Source: an uncultured Granulicella sp. (GTDB lineage Bacteria > Acidobacteriota > Terriglobia > Terriglobales > Acidobacteriaceae). From it: 56,091 bases of DNA. The notes beneath the pieces were generated by a model that worked only from the letters and a program-made list of their open reading frames with translations, had not been told where the DNA came from and made no database searches. Made by a program: the position numbers and the translations under genes. Below, piece after piece: positions 26,172 to 34,026 of the stretch. How positions within the stretch are numbered: position 1 is the first letter of the stretch; each line of letters starts with the position of its first letter. The stretch spans positions 1-56,091 of the forward strand of contig CALMVL010000008.1 in NCBI GenBank assembly GCA_937873265.1. Reading direction: 5' to 3'.

Positions 26172-26478
26172 GCCAGTAATTCTAAGCCTGATTAGGCTCC
26201 GACACGCTCTCAGAGCGGACCATAGCTTGCCTTCGAGATCAATTCAGTCTGTCCTTTCCGAAGGCACGTCTGTACAGCCGTCGGCAAACCATCGTTTCGT
26301 AGCGGCCCGGCTGCAGCCATGCCGTTAGGAGCACTGCACACAAGCACTAGCAAGGTGAGAGTGGATCGAAACGCCCGGTCGTCGTGTACCCGTTCCGTAG
26401 CTGAGCTAAGAAGAAAGTAGAACAAATGGTGTTCGTTCTGTTCGTCTCCAACCCGACACCATCGAGCTGCTTGCGGCT
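26172..26478. other. Intergenic region between TonB receptor and beta-barrel genes
   Basis: About 307 bp between two convergent genes, less GC-rich than the flanking coding sequence. Apart from the tandem hairpins at its left end I see no feature. A 71-codon minus-strand frame (26210-26425) lacks a ribosome-binding site and family resemblance. Confidence 0.5.
26185..26217 (+). terminator. Tandem short hairpins after the TonB receptor gene
   Basis: Two small perfect inverted repeats lie just after the stop: AGCCT-GATT-AGGCT (26185-26198) and CGCTC-TCA-GAGCG (26205-26217). Neither has a T-tract, so termination would not be classical intrinsic. They may instead protect the 3' end. Confidence 0.3.
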
Positions 26479-27207
26479 TTACCGAATCCGCCCAAAGCGG
26501 TACACCAGCTGAAGATTAAACCCGAGATTGCTCTGAAAGGAGCCACCAAAGGTCGTCGGCGCATAGGTCGGCTGAAATCGTGCCGACAGATTCGGAAAGA
26601 AGTTGTAGTCCAGATTCAGATCCGCCGCAAACGCCGCCCGTACCCCGTCCGGATACAGGCCCAATGCCTGGGGCGCCACGCCCAGGCGATCGCCGTCGAA
26701 CCAGCCGTACGCCGCGCCGGCCATCCCATCCACGCTCACTGCCACCTTCTGCCTGGCGTACAGCCTGTACCGCACGCCACCCAGAAATGTGTAATGGCTG
26801 ATTGACGGCCGGTATGGACCGTTGATCGCCGGGTATCCCGGCTGGCTGAAGATCTGCGAGTTCAGCTTTGCGTCGCCAAATGCCGCTCGCCCATCTGCCA
26901 CGATCCCCAGCCGCGGGTTGAGGTAATACGCAATCGAGGTCGCCGCAGTGACGTCGTTGTTGTGGAGATTGGTATCGCCGGACCGGAATCGGAGGTATCC
27001 GCCCCCGCCCGCCGCCTCATACCGATGGCTGTATGTATCCTGAACCGTCCGCAAAATGCGCGCCTTGCGGTTTGCATTCGACTCGCGTCGCGTTCGCCGG
27101 GCATTCTGTGCTGCTGCCGGCACAGCCGCGCTCGCTCCCAACCCCACCATGAATCCCAACACCGCCAACCGACGTACCAGCAACCGCACACCAACCACCA
27201 CGAACAC
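26479..27207 (-). CDS. Outer-membrane beta-barrel protein
   Basis: A 242-residue exported protein. The signal peptide ends at PAAAQN (about residue 34). The mature part alternates polar and hydrophobic residues in beta strands, including 'YEAAGGGGYLRFRSG', 'HYTFLGGVRYRLYARQKVAVSV' and 'LNLDYNFFPNLSARFQPTY'. It ends in 'FNLQLVYRFGRIR', an aromatic-rich barrel closure. This fits the OmpW/OprF-like outer-membrane beta-barrel superfamily of about 8 strands. The start is GTG 27207 or a GTG six codons later. No partner gene is evident; it is divergent from the cytochrome gene. Confidence 0.8.
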   Translation of the reverse strand: MFVVVGVRLLVRRLAVLGFMVGLGASAAVPAAAQNARRTRRESNANRKARILRTVQDTYSHRYEAAGGGGYLRFRSGDTNLHNNDVTAATSIAYYLNPRLGIVADGRAAFGDAKLNSQIFSQPGYPAINGPYRPSISHYTFLGGVRYRLYARQKVAVSVDGMAGAAYGWFDGDRLGVAPQALGLYPDGVRAAFAADLNLDYNFFPNLSARFQPTYAPTTFGGSFQSNLGFNLQLVYRFGRIR

Positions 27208-27392
27208 TCCTCAGCCGGCTTCCTTTGCTAAGGTGAACCTCAGGGCTTGACGCCCGGGGTTCGGGAACTCCGGCCTCTCCATTAGAACATCCGTCGCGAC
27301 CAGCCTTCCTTCGGCTAGAGCGTGGACAACCGCGCAACCTCCACCGCTTCAGATGGGCAGCGATGGATAGCGCACTGCGAGGCTCCAGAACC

Positions 27393-28052
27393 ATGGCGAA
27401 CGTACGACCAGCCGGCCCTGGCGGCCGCCGAAGCTCCCGCCCAGCTCCGCGCCCGAACCGCAGCAGCACCCGCGGACGACAAAACATGTTCGGAATGCTT
27501 CTGCTCGGCATCCTCCTCGGCCTCCTCGCGGCCGTTATCGCCCTGTTCGTCTATCGCCGCCTCAACGCTCCTTCGCTCACAAGCAAGCCCTCCGCCTCGC
27601 AGCAGGCTACGCGACCTGGAATCTCGTCCCCCAGCGCCTCCCTCGCAACCAGAGCCGGCAAGCTGCCAACGCCGTCGGTCGATTCAGCTACCGAACCCGT
27701 AACGCCGCCCTTCGGCATTAGCGAGGACGTGTTCGAGGCAGGCGCGCACCTCTACAGCAGCCGCTGCGCATCCTGCCATGGCACGCCCACCCATAGCTCC
27801 AGCCTCCAACCCGCCGCGCTCCAGCTCTGGAAGCCGAATCGGTCGCGCGGCAATCTCACCGGAGCCGCCAAGCAGCTACCGGCAACGATCTACCGACAAG
27901 TCGCCGCCGGGAACCCGGCTGCCGGCATGCCCGCCTACCGCGGCGTTCTCACGAGCAACCAGATCTGGCAGCTCAGCCTTCTGCTCAGCAGCGCCGGACC
28001 CGACCTGCCCGACCCCGTTCTGCAGATCCTCAACAGCCCCCCGCCGAGGTGA
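27393..28052 (+). CDS. Membrane-anchored class I cytochrome c
   Basis: A 219-residue protein. A basic cytoplasmic N terminus precedes one membrane anchor (about 32-54), and a Pro/Ser-rich linker leads to a cytochrome c domain. The haem-binding CASCH is at 125-129 and the probable axial Met is M179 (AGMPAY). It would act at the outer face of the inner membrane in electron transfer. ATG 27393 is preferred to ATG 27363 because GAGG lies 9 nt upstream. No oxidase or dehydrogenase partner lies next to it, so its redox partner is unknown. Confidence 0.85.
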   Translation: MANVRPAGPGGRRSSRPAPRPNRSSTRGRQNMFGMLLLGILLGLLAAVIALFVYRRLNAPSLTSKPSASQQATRPGISSPSASLATRAGKLPTPSVDSATEPVTPPFGISEDVFEAGAHLYSSRCASCHGTPTHSSSLQPAALQLWKPNRSRGNLTGAAKQLPATIYRQVAAGNPAAGMPAYRGVLTSNQIWQLSLLLSSAGPDLPDPVLQILNSPPPR

Positions 28053-28443
28053 CCGGACGCTCACCGCAACGAATCCCCGATCTCAGTCACGAAGTGGAAA
28101 CTGTTCTTCTGAAAGTCGACGAAGAATCGCAATCCCGTACGTGGCGAACTACACCGCGCAGCCCGTAAGCGCACATTACCTTGAAAATCCTGATTGGCGC
28201 GGGATAGGGTTTCCTCGCCTACGTGGCCATGTCCTTGCCAGAGAAGCAGTTCGCCTAGCGCGTATGCCCGAAAACAAAGTGTTGCCAACGTTACTTTCGT
28301 GGGGGTACTATCCGTCTCGCATCCAGATAGGCCACTGAGCAGCACATGGATGTTCCGGGCCACGCAAGGCTGACGCACGCTGGACACATATATCTCTCTA
28401 CGGACCGGAAGCTCGGCTTCCTGAACCGTTGGAAGGTCATCTC
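28053..28443. other. 391-bp intergenic region with a candidate promoter
   Basis: No convincing coding frame. It is less GC-rich than its surroundings. It holds one plausible promoter for the downstream GvpL/F gene (28282-28311) and otherwise nothing I can identify. A 108-codon minus-strand frame (28061-28387) looks spurious. Confidence 0.5.
28282..28311 (+). promoter_or_regulatory. Candidate promoter for the GvpL/F gene
   Basis: TTGCCA (28282-28287), an 18-nt spacer and TACTAT (28306-28311): 5 of 6 and 4 of 6 matches to the sigma-70 boxes. It would give a leader of about 125 nt. Confidence 0.3.
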
Positions 28444-29172
28444 ATGGCTTGGTACGCGTACTGCATCGCCGAACGAAACAGCTTTCCGGAACTTGCCCGC
28501 CATCGTCGTCCGACTCCGGTTGACGGCAAAACCGGAATATTCGGGAACCAGATCTTCTTCTTTCCTGCGAGCGACTTCGCCGTCATCGTCTCCGAGCACC
28601 TCCCGGAGGACAGCCTACGATTCGACCAGCAGGCGGCCAGGGATCACGCCCATGTCATCGCGGAACATTTTGAGCACTCGACTGTCCTGCCCTTTCGCTT
28701 CGGGGCAACTTTCCAGGATGATGACGCGCTGCGCCGGTCCGTGCGTTCCAACCAGCGCCAGTTCCAGGCGAATCTCGACCGCCTACGCGGCAAGGCCGAG
28801 ATGCACCTCAAAGTGCTGGTCGACGATACCTGTCCGGGAAATACAGCTCGCAGTCTCACCGTCGGGCACGAGTATCTCGCCAGCCTCCGGGAGAGCGCCA
28901 CACGGCAGCGCGAGCGGCAGTCGCGGGCACGCGCGCTCTCGATCCAAATGAATCGTATGTTTCTTCCCCTGGCCGAGGAGATCTCCTGCAAGCGCATTGA
29001 TTCCAACAAGATGCTGCTCGACATCGCACATCTGATTGATCACAAGACAGTGGAGCGATACCAGAACAAATACTCATCGGCAACGGTGCAGATGAAGGAG
29101 TGCCGCATGCAGCTCTCCGGTCCTTGGCCTCCGTACCACTTTGTCCAGCGGTCTCAGCAGCACACGGCGTAA
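28444..29172 (+). CDS. GvpL/GvpF-family protein (orphan gas-vesicle-like)
   Basis: A 242-residue protein with the GvpL/F layout. It has an N-terminal 'MAWYAYCIAE' strand, the central 'STVLPFRFGATFQDD' block (about 79-93), a helical segment with 'GKAEMHLKVLVDD', and the C-terminal 'LSGPWPPYHFV' signature. In gas-vesicle producers GvpF/L proteins assist assembly of the GvpA shell. No gvpA, gvpN or gvpK is found in this window, so the protein may have another role. ATG 28444 aligns with the family N terminus; an ATG five codons upstream (28429) is possible. Confidence 0.85.
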   Translation: MAWYAYCIAERNSFPELARHRRPTPVDGKTGIFGNQIFFFPASDFAVIVSEHLPEDSLRFDQQAARDHAHVIAEHFEHSTVLPFRFGATFQDDDALRRSVRSNQRQFQANLDRLRGKAEMHLKVLVDDTCPGNTARSLTVGHEYLASLRESATRQRERQSRARALSIQMNRMFLPLAEEISCKRIDSNKMLLDIAHLIDHKTVERYQNKYSSATVQMKECRMQLSGPWPPYHFVQRSQQHTA

Positions 29173-29413
29173 GTGTACCGGGCAAGTGGGCGTTGCCGGT
29201 TCGACAGAACGGGTGTCGAGCATCTGGCGACCGGATTCCGCGCGCGAATCGTTCCGTTCCCATTTTGGGACGCCCATCGGCCTTAGCACGACGTTTCCGG
29301 ACACCCTCTCCCTTTCCCATCGCATCGCATCCTGTATCCGCTTGGCAGAGTTCTGCCCTGATGGAGATGCGTGATCCAGTGCGACACGCTGACCTGCAAG
29401 GAGATTGACCATC

Positions 29414-30994
29414 ATGCAACGCAGCACGACACTTCACGTCCTCCGGGCCGCTTCTGCCGCCATCCTCTTCTCGGTCGCCGCTTCCCCCGCGACCATCTTT
29501 GCTCAGGAGCCAAACCCCACCTCGACGCCAGCACCTTCAGGCGCAATCGTCACTCAGGATAACGGCATTTTCCTGTACCGCGTCCAGGTGGTCCAGCGCG
29601 ATCTCGACGCGGTGAACTACTTGCACCGCAGCGGATCGACGCGCATCGGCTTCAAAGGCACCACCCTTTTGCCCGGCGCGAGCGGTGAGGCCAGGGTGAC
29701 CAGCGAACGCGGCGGTATCACAATCGATGCGCGCTTCAAGGGCGTCACACCGGCCAATGGATTTGGTCCGGAGTACCTGACCTATGTCCTGTGGGCGATC
29801 AGCCCGGATGGCCGTCCGCAGAACCTCGGTGAAGTTCTCCCCGATGGCACCAAGAACAACATCACCGCTACCACATCCCTTCAGTCCTTCGGCATGATCG
29901 TCACCGCCGAGCCATATTTCTCGGTGACCCAACCAAGCGACGTCGTGGTGCTCCAGAACTACATCCTTGAAGACAGAACACAAGGCGTGCTGGAGAAGGT
30001 CAACGCGCATCTGTCCCTCCTTCCCCGCGGTCTGTACGCACCGACGGCCGGCTCCGATTCCGTAGCCAACCCGATTACCCGCAACGAGAAGTCGCCGCTA
30101 GAGTTATACGAGGCATACAACGCCGTCCGCATCGCCACCGCAGCGGGAGCCGAAAAGTACGCTCCGGACATCATGTCCGAGGCAAAGCAGGACCTACGCA
30201 ACGCGGCCGATATTGACAGCAACAAGAAGGGAGATCGCAAAACCGAGATCACCTTCGCCCGGCAGGCCGTTCAGCGCGCGGAAGACGCTCGTATCGTGAC
30301 GCTGCGCAAGCAGGCAGCCGAACGGCAGCTCAACTCTGACTTGGCTAAGCAGCAGGCGCAGGAACAGGCAGCACAGTCCCAGGTGCAAGCGCAGCAGGCA
30401 GCCTTGCAGGCACAGCAGGCGCAGCTTGCAGCCGAGCAGGCCCAAGCCGCGAAAGCACAGGCCGATGCAGAACGTGCGCGCGCAGAAGCAGCTGCCGCTG
30501 CGGCAAATCGTCAGGTGCAAGACGCAAACTCCGTACGTGAGCGTTTGCGTAACCAGCTCAACAGTGTGCTGGCCACAAGCGAGACTGCGCGAGGCCTCAT
30601 CGTCAACATGTCCGACGTGCTCTTTGACACTGGCAAGTACACCCTCAAGCCGGACACGAAAATTGCTTTAGCCAAGGTGGCCGGCATCTTGCAGGCGTAC
30701 CCCGGCCTGAAGCTGCAGGTGGAGGGCTACACCGATTCTGTTGGCGGCGACGACTATAACCAGAAGCTGTCGGAAAACCGGGCGGGAGCCGTGCGCGACT
30801 TTCTGGTGCAGCAAGGCGTGCAGATGAACAACATTTCCGCGACCGGCTACGGCAAGGCGGACCCAGTGGCCGACAACGGAACCGCTCAGGGTCGCGCGCA
30901 GAACCGGCGGGTGCAGCTGGTGGTCTCGGGCGATGCTATCGGCGTTACGCAGCAGTCTGGACCTGACGCCTCTTCTCCCACAACTCCGCAATAG
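29414..30994 (+). CDS. OmpA-family protein with coiled-coil stalk
   Basis: A 526-residue exported protein. The signal peptide ends near TIFAQ (about 31). A beta-rich N-terminal domain includes 'RIGFKGTTLLPGASGEARV'. A long Gln/Ala-rich coiled coil (about 290-385, AQSQVQAQQAALQAQQAQLA type) follows. The C-terminal OmpA peptidoglycan-binding domain carries 'VEGYTDSVGGDDYNQKLSENRA' features (in part: GYTDSVGGDDYNQKLSENRA) and 'GRAQNRRVQLVV'. It probably links the outer membrane or periplasm to peptidoglycan. AAGGAG 9 nt upstream fixes ATG 29414. A perfect hairpin follows the stop. Confidence 0.92.
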   Translation: MQRSTTLHVLRAASAAILFSVAASPATIFAQEPNPTSTPAPSGAIVTQDNGIFLYRVQVVQRDLDAVNYLHRSGSTRIGFKGTTLLPGASGEARVTSERGGITIDARFKGVTPANGFGPEYLTYVLWAISPDGRPQNLGEVLPDGTKNNITATTSLQSFGMIVTAEPYFSVTQPSDVVVLQNYILEDRTQGVLEKVNAHLSLLPRGLYAPTAGSDSVANPITRNEKSPLELYEAYNAVRIATAAGAEKYAPDIMSEAKQDLRNAADIDSNKKGDRKTEITFARQAVQRAEDARIVTLRKQAAERQLNSDLAKQQAQEQAAQSQVQAQQAALQAQQAQLAAEQAQAAKAQADAERARAEAAAAAANRQVQDANSVRERLRNQLNSVLATSETARGLIVNMSDVLFDTGKYTLKPDTKIALAKVAGILQAYPGLKLQVEGYTDSVGGDDYNQKLSENRAGAVRDFLVQQGVQMNNISATGYGKADPVADNGTAQGRAQNRRVQLVVSGDAIGVTQQSGPDASSPTTPQ

Positions 30995-31026
30995 CGGCAA
31001 TCCACCGCTGTCAGATACGCGCGAAC

Positions 31027-31062
31027 AAGGACAGGATCGCCGCTTTTGGCGATCCTGTCCTT
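31027..31062. terminator. Perfect 15-bp hairpin after the OmpA-family gene
   Basis: AAGGACAGGATCGCC (31027-31041) and its exact complement (31048-31062) flank a 6-nt loop, GCTTTT. It lies 33 bp after the OmpA-type stop and ends 4 nt before the GGAGG site of the next gene. There is no downstream T-tract, so it may terminate inefficiently or act as an mRNA-stability element. Confidence 0.65.
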
Positions 31063-31075
31063 CAATGGAGGCATG

Positions 31076-31846
31076 ATGGCGAACATGCTTGTATTTATCA
31101 CGGGAGCCAGCTCCGGCATCGGCGAAGCGACGGCAATGGCGTTTGCGCGCCAGGGTACACGCCTCCTCTTGTGCGCGCGCCGCGCCGACCGGCTGGCGAA
31201 GCTCGAGCCCGAGCTCCGTTCGGCCGGAGCCGCTGACGTGAAAAGCTTTGCTCTGGACGTCCGCGATCGTGCAGCGGTCAATGCAGCTCTTGCACAGCTG
31301 CCGGAAGACTGGAAGACGATCGACATCCTCGTCAACAATGCCGGCCTAAGCCGAGGCATGAGCAAAGTACAGGACGAGGACAACCCCGAAAACTGGGAAG
31401 AGATGATCGACACCAACGTGAAGGGTCTGCTGTACGTTACGCGATCCGTGCTGCCCGGCATGGTTAGCCGCGGGCGTGGACACATCCTCAATCTTGGTTC
31501 AACAGCCGGTCACATGACCTACGCGAATGGAACCGTATACTGCGCCACGAAATCCGCCGAAATAGCCGTCAGCGAGGGGTTGAAGCTGGACCTGATGGGA
31601 ACGCCTGTACGCGTAACCTCGATCGACCCTGGCATAGTCGAGACGGAGTTCAGCGAGGTACGTTTTCGGGGTGATGCGGCACGGGCCGCCAAGGTTTACG
31701 AGGATCTCACGCCACTGAAAGCCGCCGATGTCGCCGATGCGATTGTCTGGGCGGCAACCCGCCCCGCCCACGTCAACATTCACCAGATCCTGATGACCAG
31801 CATCGACCAGGCTAACTCTCTCGTGGTCAATCGCCGCAGCTCCTAG
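31076..31846 (+). CDS. Short-chain dehydrogenase/reductase, YdfG-like
   Basis: A 256-residue NAD(P)-dependent oxidoreductase of the classical SDR family. It shows the cofactor motif TGASSGIG (10-16), NNAG (87-90) and catalytic S142, Y155 and K159 (GSTAGHMTYANGTVYCATK). The C-terminal 'SIDPGIVETEFSEVRFRGD' and 'RPAHVNIHQILM' closely recall E. coli YdfG (3-hydroxy acid/malonic semialdehyde dehydrogenase). That activity is a reasonable guess. The start ATG follows GGAGG at 31067-31071 with a 4-nt spacer. Confidence 0.9.
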   Translation: MANMLVFITGASSGIGEATAMAFARQGTRLLLCARRADRLAKLEPELRSAGAADVKSFALDVRDRAAVNAALAQLPEDWKTIDILVNNAGLSRGMSKVQDEDNPENWEEMIDTNVKGLLYVTRSVLPGMVSRGRGHILNLGSTAGHMTYANGTVYCATKSAEIAVSEGLKLDLMGTPVRVTSIDPGIVETEFSEVRFRGDAARAAKVYEDLTPLKAADVADAIVWAATRPAHVNIHQILMTSIDQANSLVVNRRSS

Positions 31847-31850
31847 TTTC

Positions 31851-32099
31851 TTAGAGGTGGACCGACCAGCCAAGCTCGGCGAGCTTCTCCTCAATGTCGG
31901 CCAAAGCCAGTTCCAGCGCCGATCGCCGATGCGGGTTCGAGGTCCGCTCTGACAGAATACGTTCGCGCTGCATTTCCAGATCCTGTCGGCGACGCTTCCG
32001 ATCCGCCTCGTCCCGCGTGCTGGCGGCAGCGGAAGTCTTCGATGCCTGTGCCTCGGCCTGCTGTTCTTCCACGGACTTGCTCTCCCAACCTCGCGACAT
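31851..32099 (-). CDS. 82-residue charged coiled-coil protein of unknown function
   Basis: A small, highly charged protein. An Ala/Ser/Gln-rich N-terminal half precedes a helical, probably coiled-coil C-terminal half (RKRRRQDLEMQRERILSER, ALELALADIEEKLAELG). There is no signal peptide or membrane segment. I cannot assign a family. A TACAAT -10-like box lies 6 nt upstream of the ATG and there is no Shine-Dalgarno, so it may be translated from a leaderless mRNA. It converges with the SDR gene and is divergent from the ABC exporter operon. Confidence 0.65.
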   Translation of the reverse strand: MSRGWESKSVEEQQAEAQASKTSAAASTRDEADRKRRRQDLEMQRERILSERTSNPHRRSALELALADIEEKLAELGWSVHL

Positions 32100-32105
32100 A
32101 TCGGT

Positions 32106-32111
32106 ATTGTA
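32106..32111 (-). promoter_or_regulatory. Candidate -10 box of the 82-residue protein gene (leaderless)
   Basis: Minus-strand TACAAT (32111-32106) ends 6 nt before the ATG at 32099. It is the same box and nearly the same distance as at the 44-residue gene. Confidence 0.35.
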
Positions 32112-32178
32112 CGCACGGTCCAGGCTTCGCCATGTCTATCGGCTGAAAGCCGTTACGGGCGCATCGACCTCCCGCCCC

Positions 32179-32184
32179 TATAAT
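32179..32184 (+). promoter_or_regulatory. -10 box for the ABC-2 exporter operon
   Basis: A perfect TATAAT, 32 nt before the TTG start at 32216, with GGAG at 32204-32207 as ribosome-binding site. No good -35 box is seen at 16-18 nt. Confidence 0.4.
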
Positions 32185-32215
32185 CACTCCTGCACGCGGA
32201 GACGGAGCCGACAAC

Positions 32216-33157
32216 TTGATCGTAGCCCTTAAAGGATTGCGGAAGGTCTTCCAAAGCAGGGGCGAAGTAATCGCCGTCGACGGAATCGACCTTAGCGTTC
32301 GGGAAGGCGAGCTGTTCGGTCTGCTCGGGCCAAATGGTGCGGGCAAGACCACAACCATCAGCATCTGTACCACCCGCGCCCTGCCGACGGCGGGCGTGGC
32401 CGTGATCGACGGCATCGACGTGGTACGGTCGCCTGCTCTCGCCCGCCGTTCCATCGGTGTCGTCCCGCAGTACAACACGCTCGACCGCGCCTGCACCATC
32501 TTTGAAAATATCTACTTCCATTGCCTCTATTTCGGCATGTCGCGCCCTGCCGCGCGATCGCGCACAGATCAGTTGCTCGGCCAGTTTCACCTGGCGGAGC
32601 GATCCTCGTCCTATCCGTCGCAGCTTTCCGGCGGCCTGGCACAGCGCGTGCAGATCGCCCGCGCCATCGCCCATCGGCCGAAAGTGCTCTTCCTGGACGA
32701 GCCCAGCGCCGGGCTCGATCCGCAGAGCCGCCTCGCCATGTGGGAGGCCGTTCGCGGGCTCCGGCAGGAGGGTATCACCGTCGTCCTGACGACGCATTAC
32801 ATGGAAGAGGCCGACGAGCTCTGTGACCGCGTCGCGATCATCGATCACGGACGCATTCTTGTCGAGGACACGCCCGCCGCCCTCAAAAGCTCGGTCGGCG
32901 CACAGCGCGTCTATGCGCTTGAATTGATCGAGCGCAGCGGCCTCGCGGATCTGACAACGCAGATCCAGGCTCTCTCCGGCGTCGTCCGGGCCGAGGCGAT
33001 GCCCGCCGGCGTCCGCGTCTTTGCGCATGCCGCTGACGGCCTGCTGCCCGAGATCATTGAAATTGCAAGTGCTTCCGGTTTGCGCGATCTCACCATCCAG
33101 GAGACCAGTCTCGAAACTGTCTTTATCCAGCTCACAGGTCGCGATCTGCGAGAATAA
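32216..33157 (+). CDS. ABC-2 type exporter, ATP-binding protein (DrrA/NodI-like)
   Basis: A 313-residue ATPase. It has Walker A GPNGAGKTT (38-46), signature 'LSGGLAQRVQIARA', Walker B 'VLFLDEPSAGLDP' and the switch His in 'LTTHYMEEADELCDR'. The C-terminal extension after about 220 is typical of DrrA/CcmA-type subunits of drug, lipid or polysaccharide exporters. The probable start is TTG 32216 with GGAG 8 nt upstream. The permease follows 9 bp later. Confidence 0.92.
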   Translation: MIVALKGLRKVFQSRGEVIAVDGIDLSVREGELFGLLGPNGAGKTTTISICTTRALPTAGVAVIDGIDVVRSPALARRSIGVVPQYNTLDRACTIFENIYFHCLYFGMSRPAARSRTDQLLGQFHLAERSSSYPSQLSGGLAQRVQIARAIAHRPKVLFLDEPSAGLDPQSRLAMWEAVRGLRQEGITVVLTTHYMEEADELCDRVAIIDHGRILVEDTPAALKSSVGAQRVYALELIERSGLADLTTQIQALSGVVRAEAMPAGVRVFAHAADGLLPEIIEIASASGLRDLTIQETSLETVFIQLTGRDLRE

Positions 33158-33166
33158 CGAAGGCCC

Positions 33167-34015
33167 ATGGCAACTTCTGTAGCTCACGTCCAATCCGCAT
33201 CGCGAACCGGTTCGCTGCCCTACGCGCGCGCCTTTGCGGGACTTCTTCTGCGCGACCTTTTTGTGCTCCGCCGCGAGCTCTTCCCCTTTGTCATTCGCGT
33301 CTGCATGAACCCGCTGCTCTTCCTGTTCGTTTTCACCTTTGTGATGCCGCACATGAGCGGCGGGGCGGCGCTGAACCCAACCGCGGCCACGGGCATGAAC
33401 TTCGGCACAGTGCTGCTGCCCGGTCTGATGGCCGTGGCCATCATGTTCAGCGGCATCGCCGCGGTCGCGCTTCCCTTGGCGCAGGAGTTCGGCGTCACTC
33501 GCGAGATCGACGACCGAGTCATGTGTCCGCTGCCGGTGGCTGGCGTCGCCATCGAAAAAATTTGTTTTTCCGCGCTACAGAGCATGGTTGCCGCGGCGAT
33601 CGTCTTTCCGCTCGCCTACTATATTCCGGCAACGCCGGTCGTCGCGCATGTTTCGAGCTGGCCGGTGCTCTTTTTGGTGCTCGTGCTCGCCAGTCTCACC
33701 TCCGGCGCGCTCGGCCTCACCATCGGCACCAGCGTCAAGCCGCAGCAGATTGGTCTCATATTCGGCGTGGTCGTTGTGCCCATCACTTTTCTCGGTTGCG
33801 TTTACTATCCGTGGGCCGCGCTCGTTCATATCCGCTGGCTGCAGATCGGCGTGCTGATCAACCCGATCGTCTATATGAGCGAAGGCCTGCGCGCGACGCT
33901 GACGCCGAACCTGCCGCACATGCCGGAGTGGCTCATCCTCGGCATGCTGCTCGTGTTTCTTGTGCTCCTCACCACGATTGGCATTCGCGGCTTTCGCCGG
34001 CGCGTCATCAGTTAG
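33167..34015 (+). CDS. ABC-2 type exporter permease
   Basis: A 282-residue integral membrane protein with six predicted helices, of the DrrB/NodJ-like ABC2_membrane family. The first helix begins after 'ELFPFVIRVCMNP', and the conserved C-terminal region includes 'LGCVYYPWAAL' and 'NPIVYMSEGLRA', which match the family's closing motif. With the upstream ATPase it forms a complete two-gene exporter. The substrate (lipid, polysaccharide or drug) cannot be told. Confidence 0.92.
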   Translation: MATSVAHVQSASRTGSLPYARAFAGLLLRDLFVLRRELFPFVIRVCMNPLLFLFVFTFVMPHMSGGAALNPTAATGMNFGTVLLPGLMAVAIMFSGIAAVALPLAQEFGVTREIDDRVMCPLPVAGVAIEKICFSALQSMVAAAIVFPLAYYIPATPVVAHVSSWPVLFLVLVLASLTSGALGLTIGTSVKPQQIGLIFGVVVVPITFLGCVYYPWAALVHIRWLQIGVLINPIVYMSEGLRATLTPNLPHMPEWLILGMLLVFLVLLTTIGIRGFRRRVIS

Positions 34016-34026
34016 GCTACCGCTCG

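Noticed and set aside
26210-26425. 71-codon minus-strand frame after the TonB receptor
   Set aside because: No ribosome-binding site, no plausible fold, and it overlaps the hairpins after the receptor gene.
28061-28387. 108-codon minus-strand frame in the gap before the GvpL/F gene
   Set aside because: Irregular composition, no start signal, and a better explanation as an untranslated promoter region.
30300-30560. Short DNA repeats inside the OmpA-type gene
   Set aside because: These are Gln/Ala codon repeats of a coiled coil, not a CRISPR or mobile repeat.
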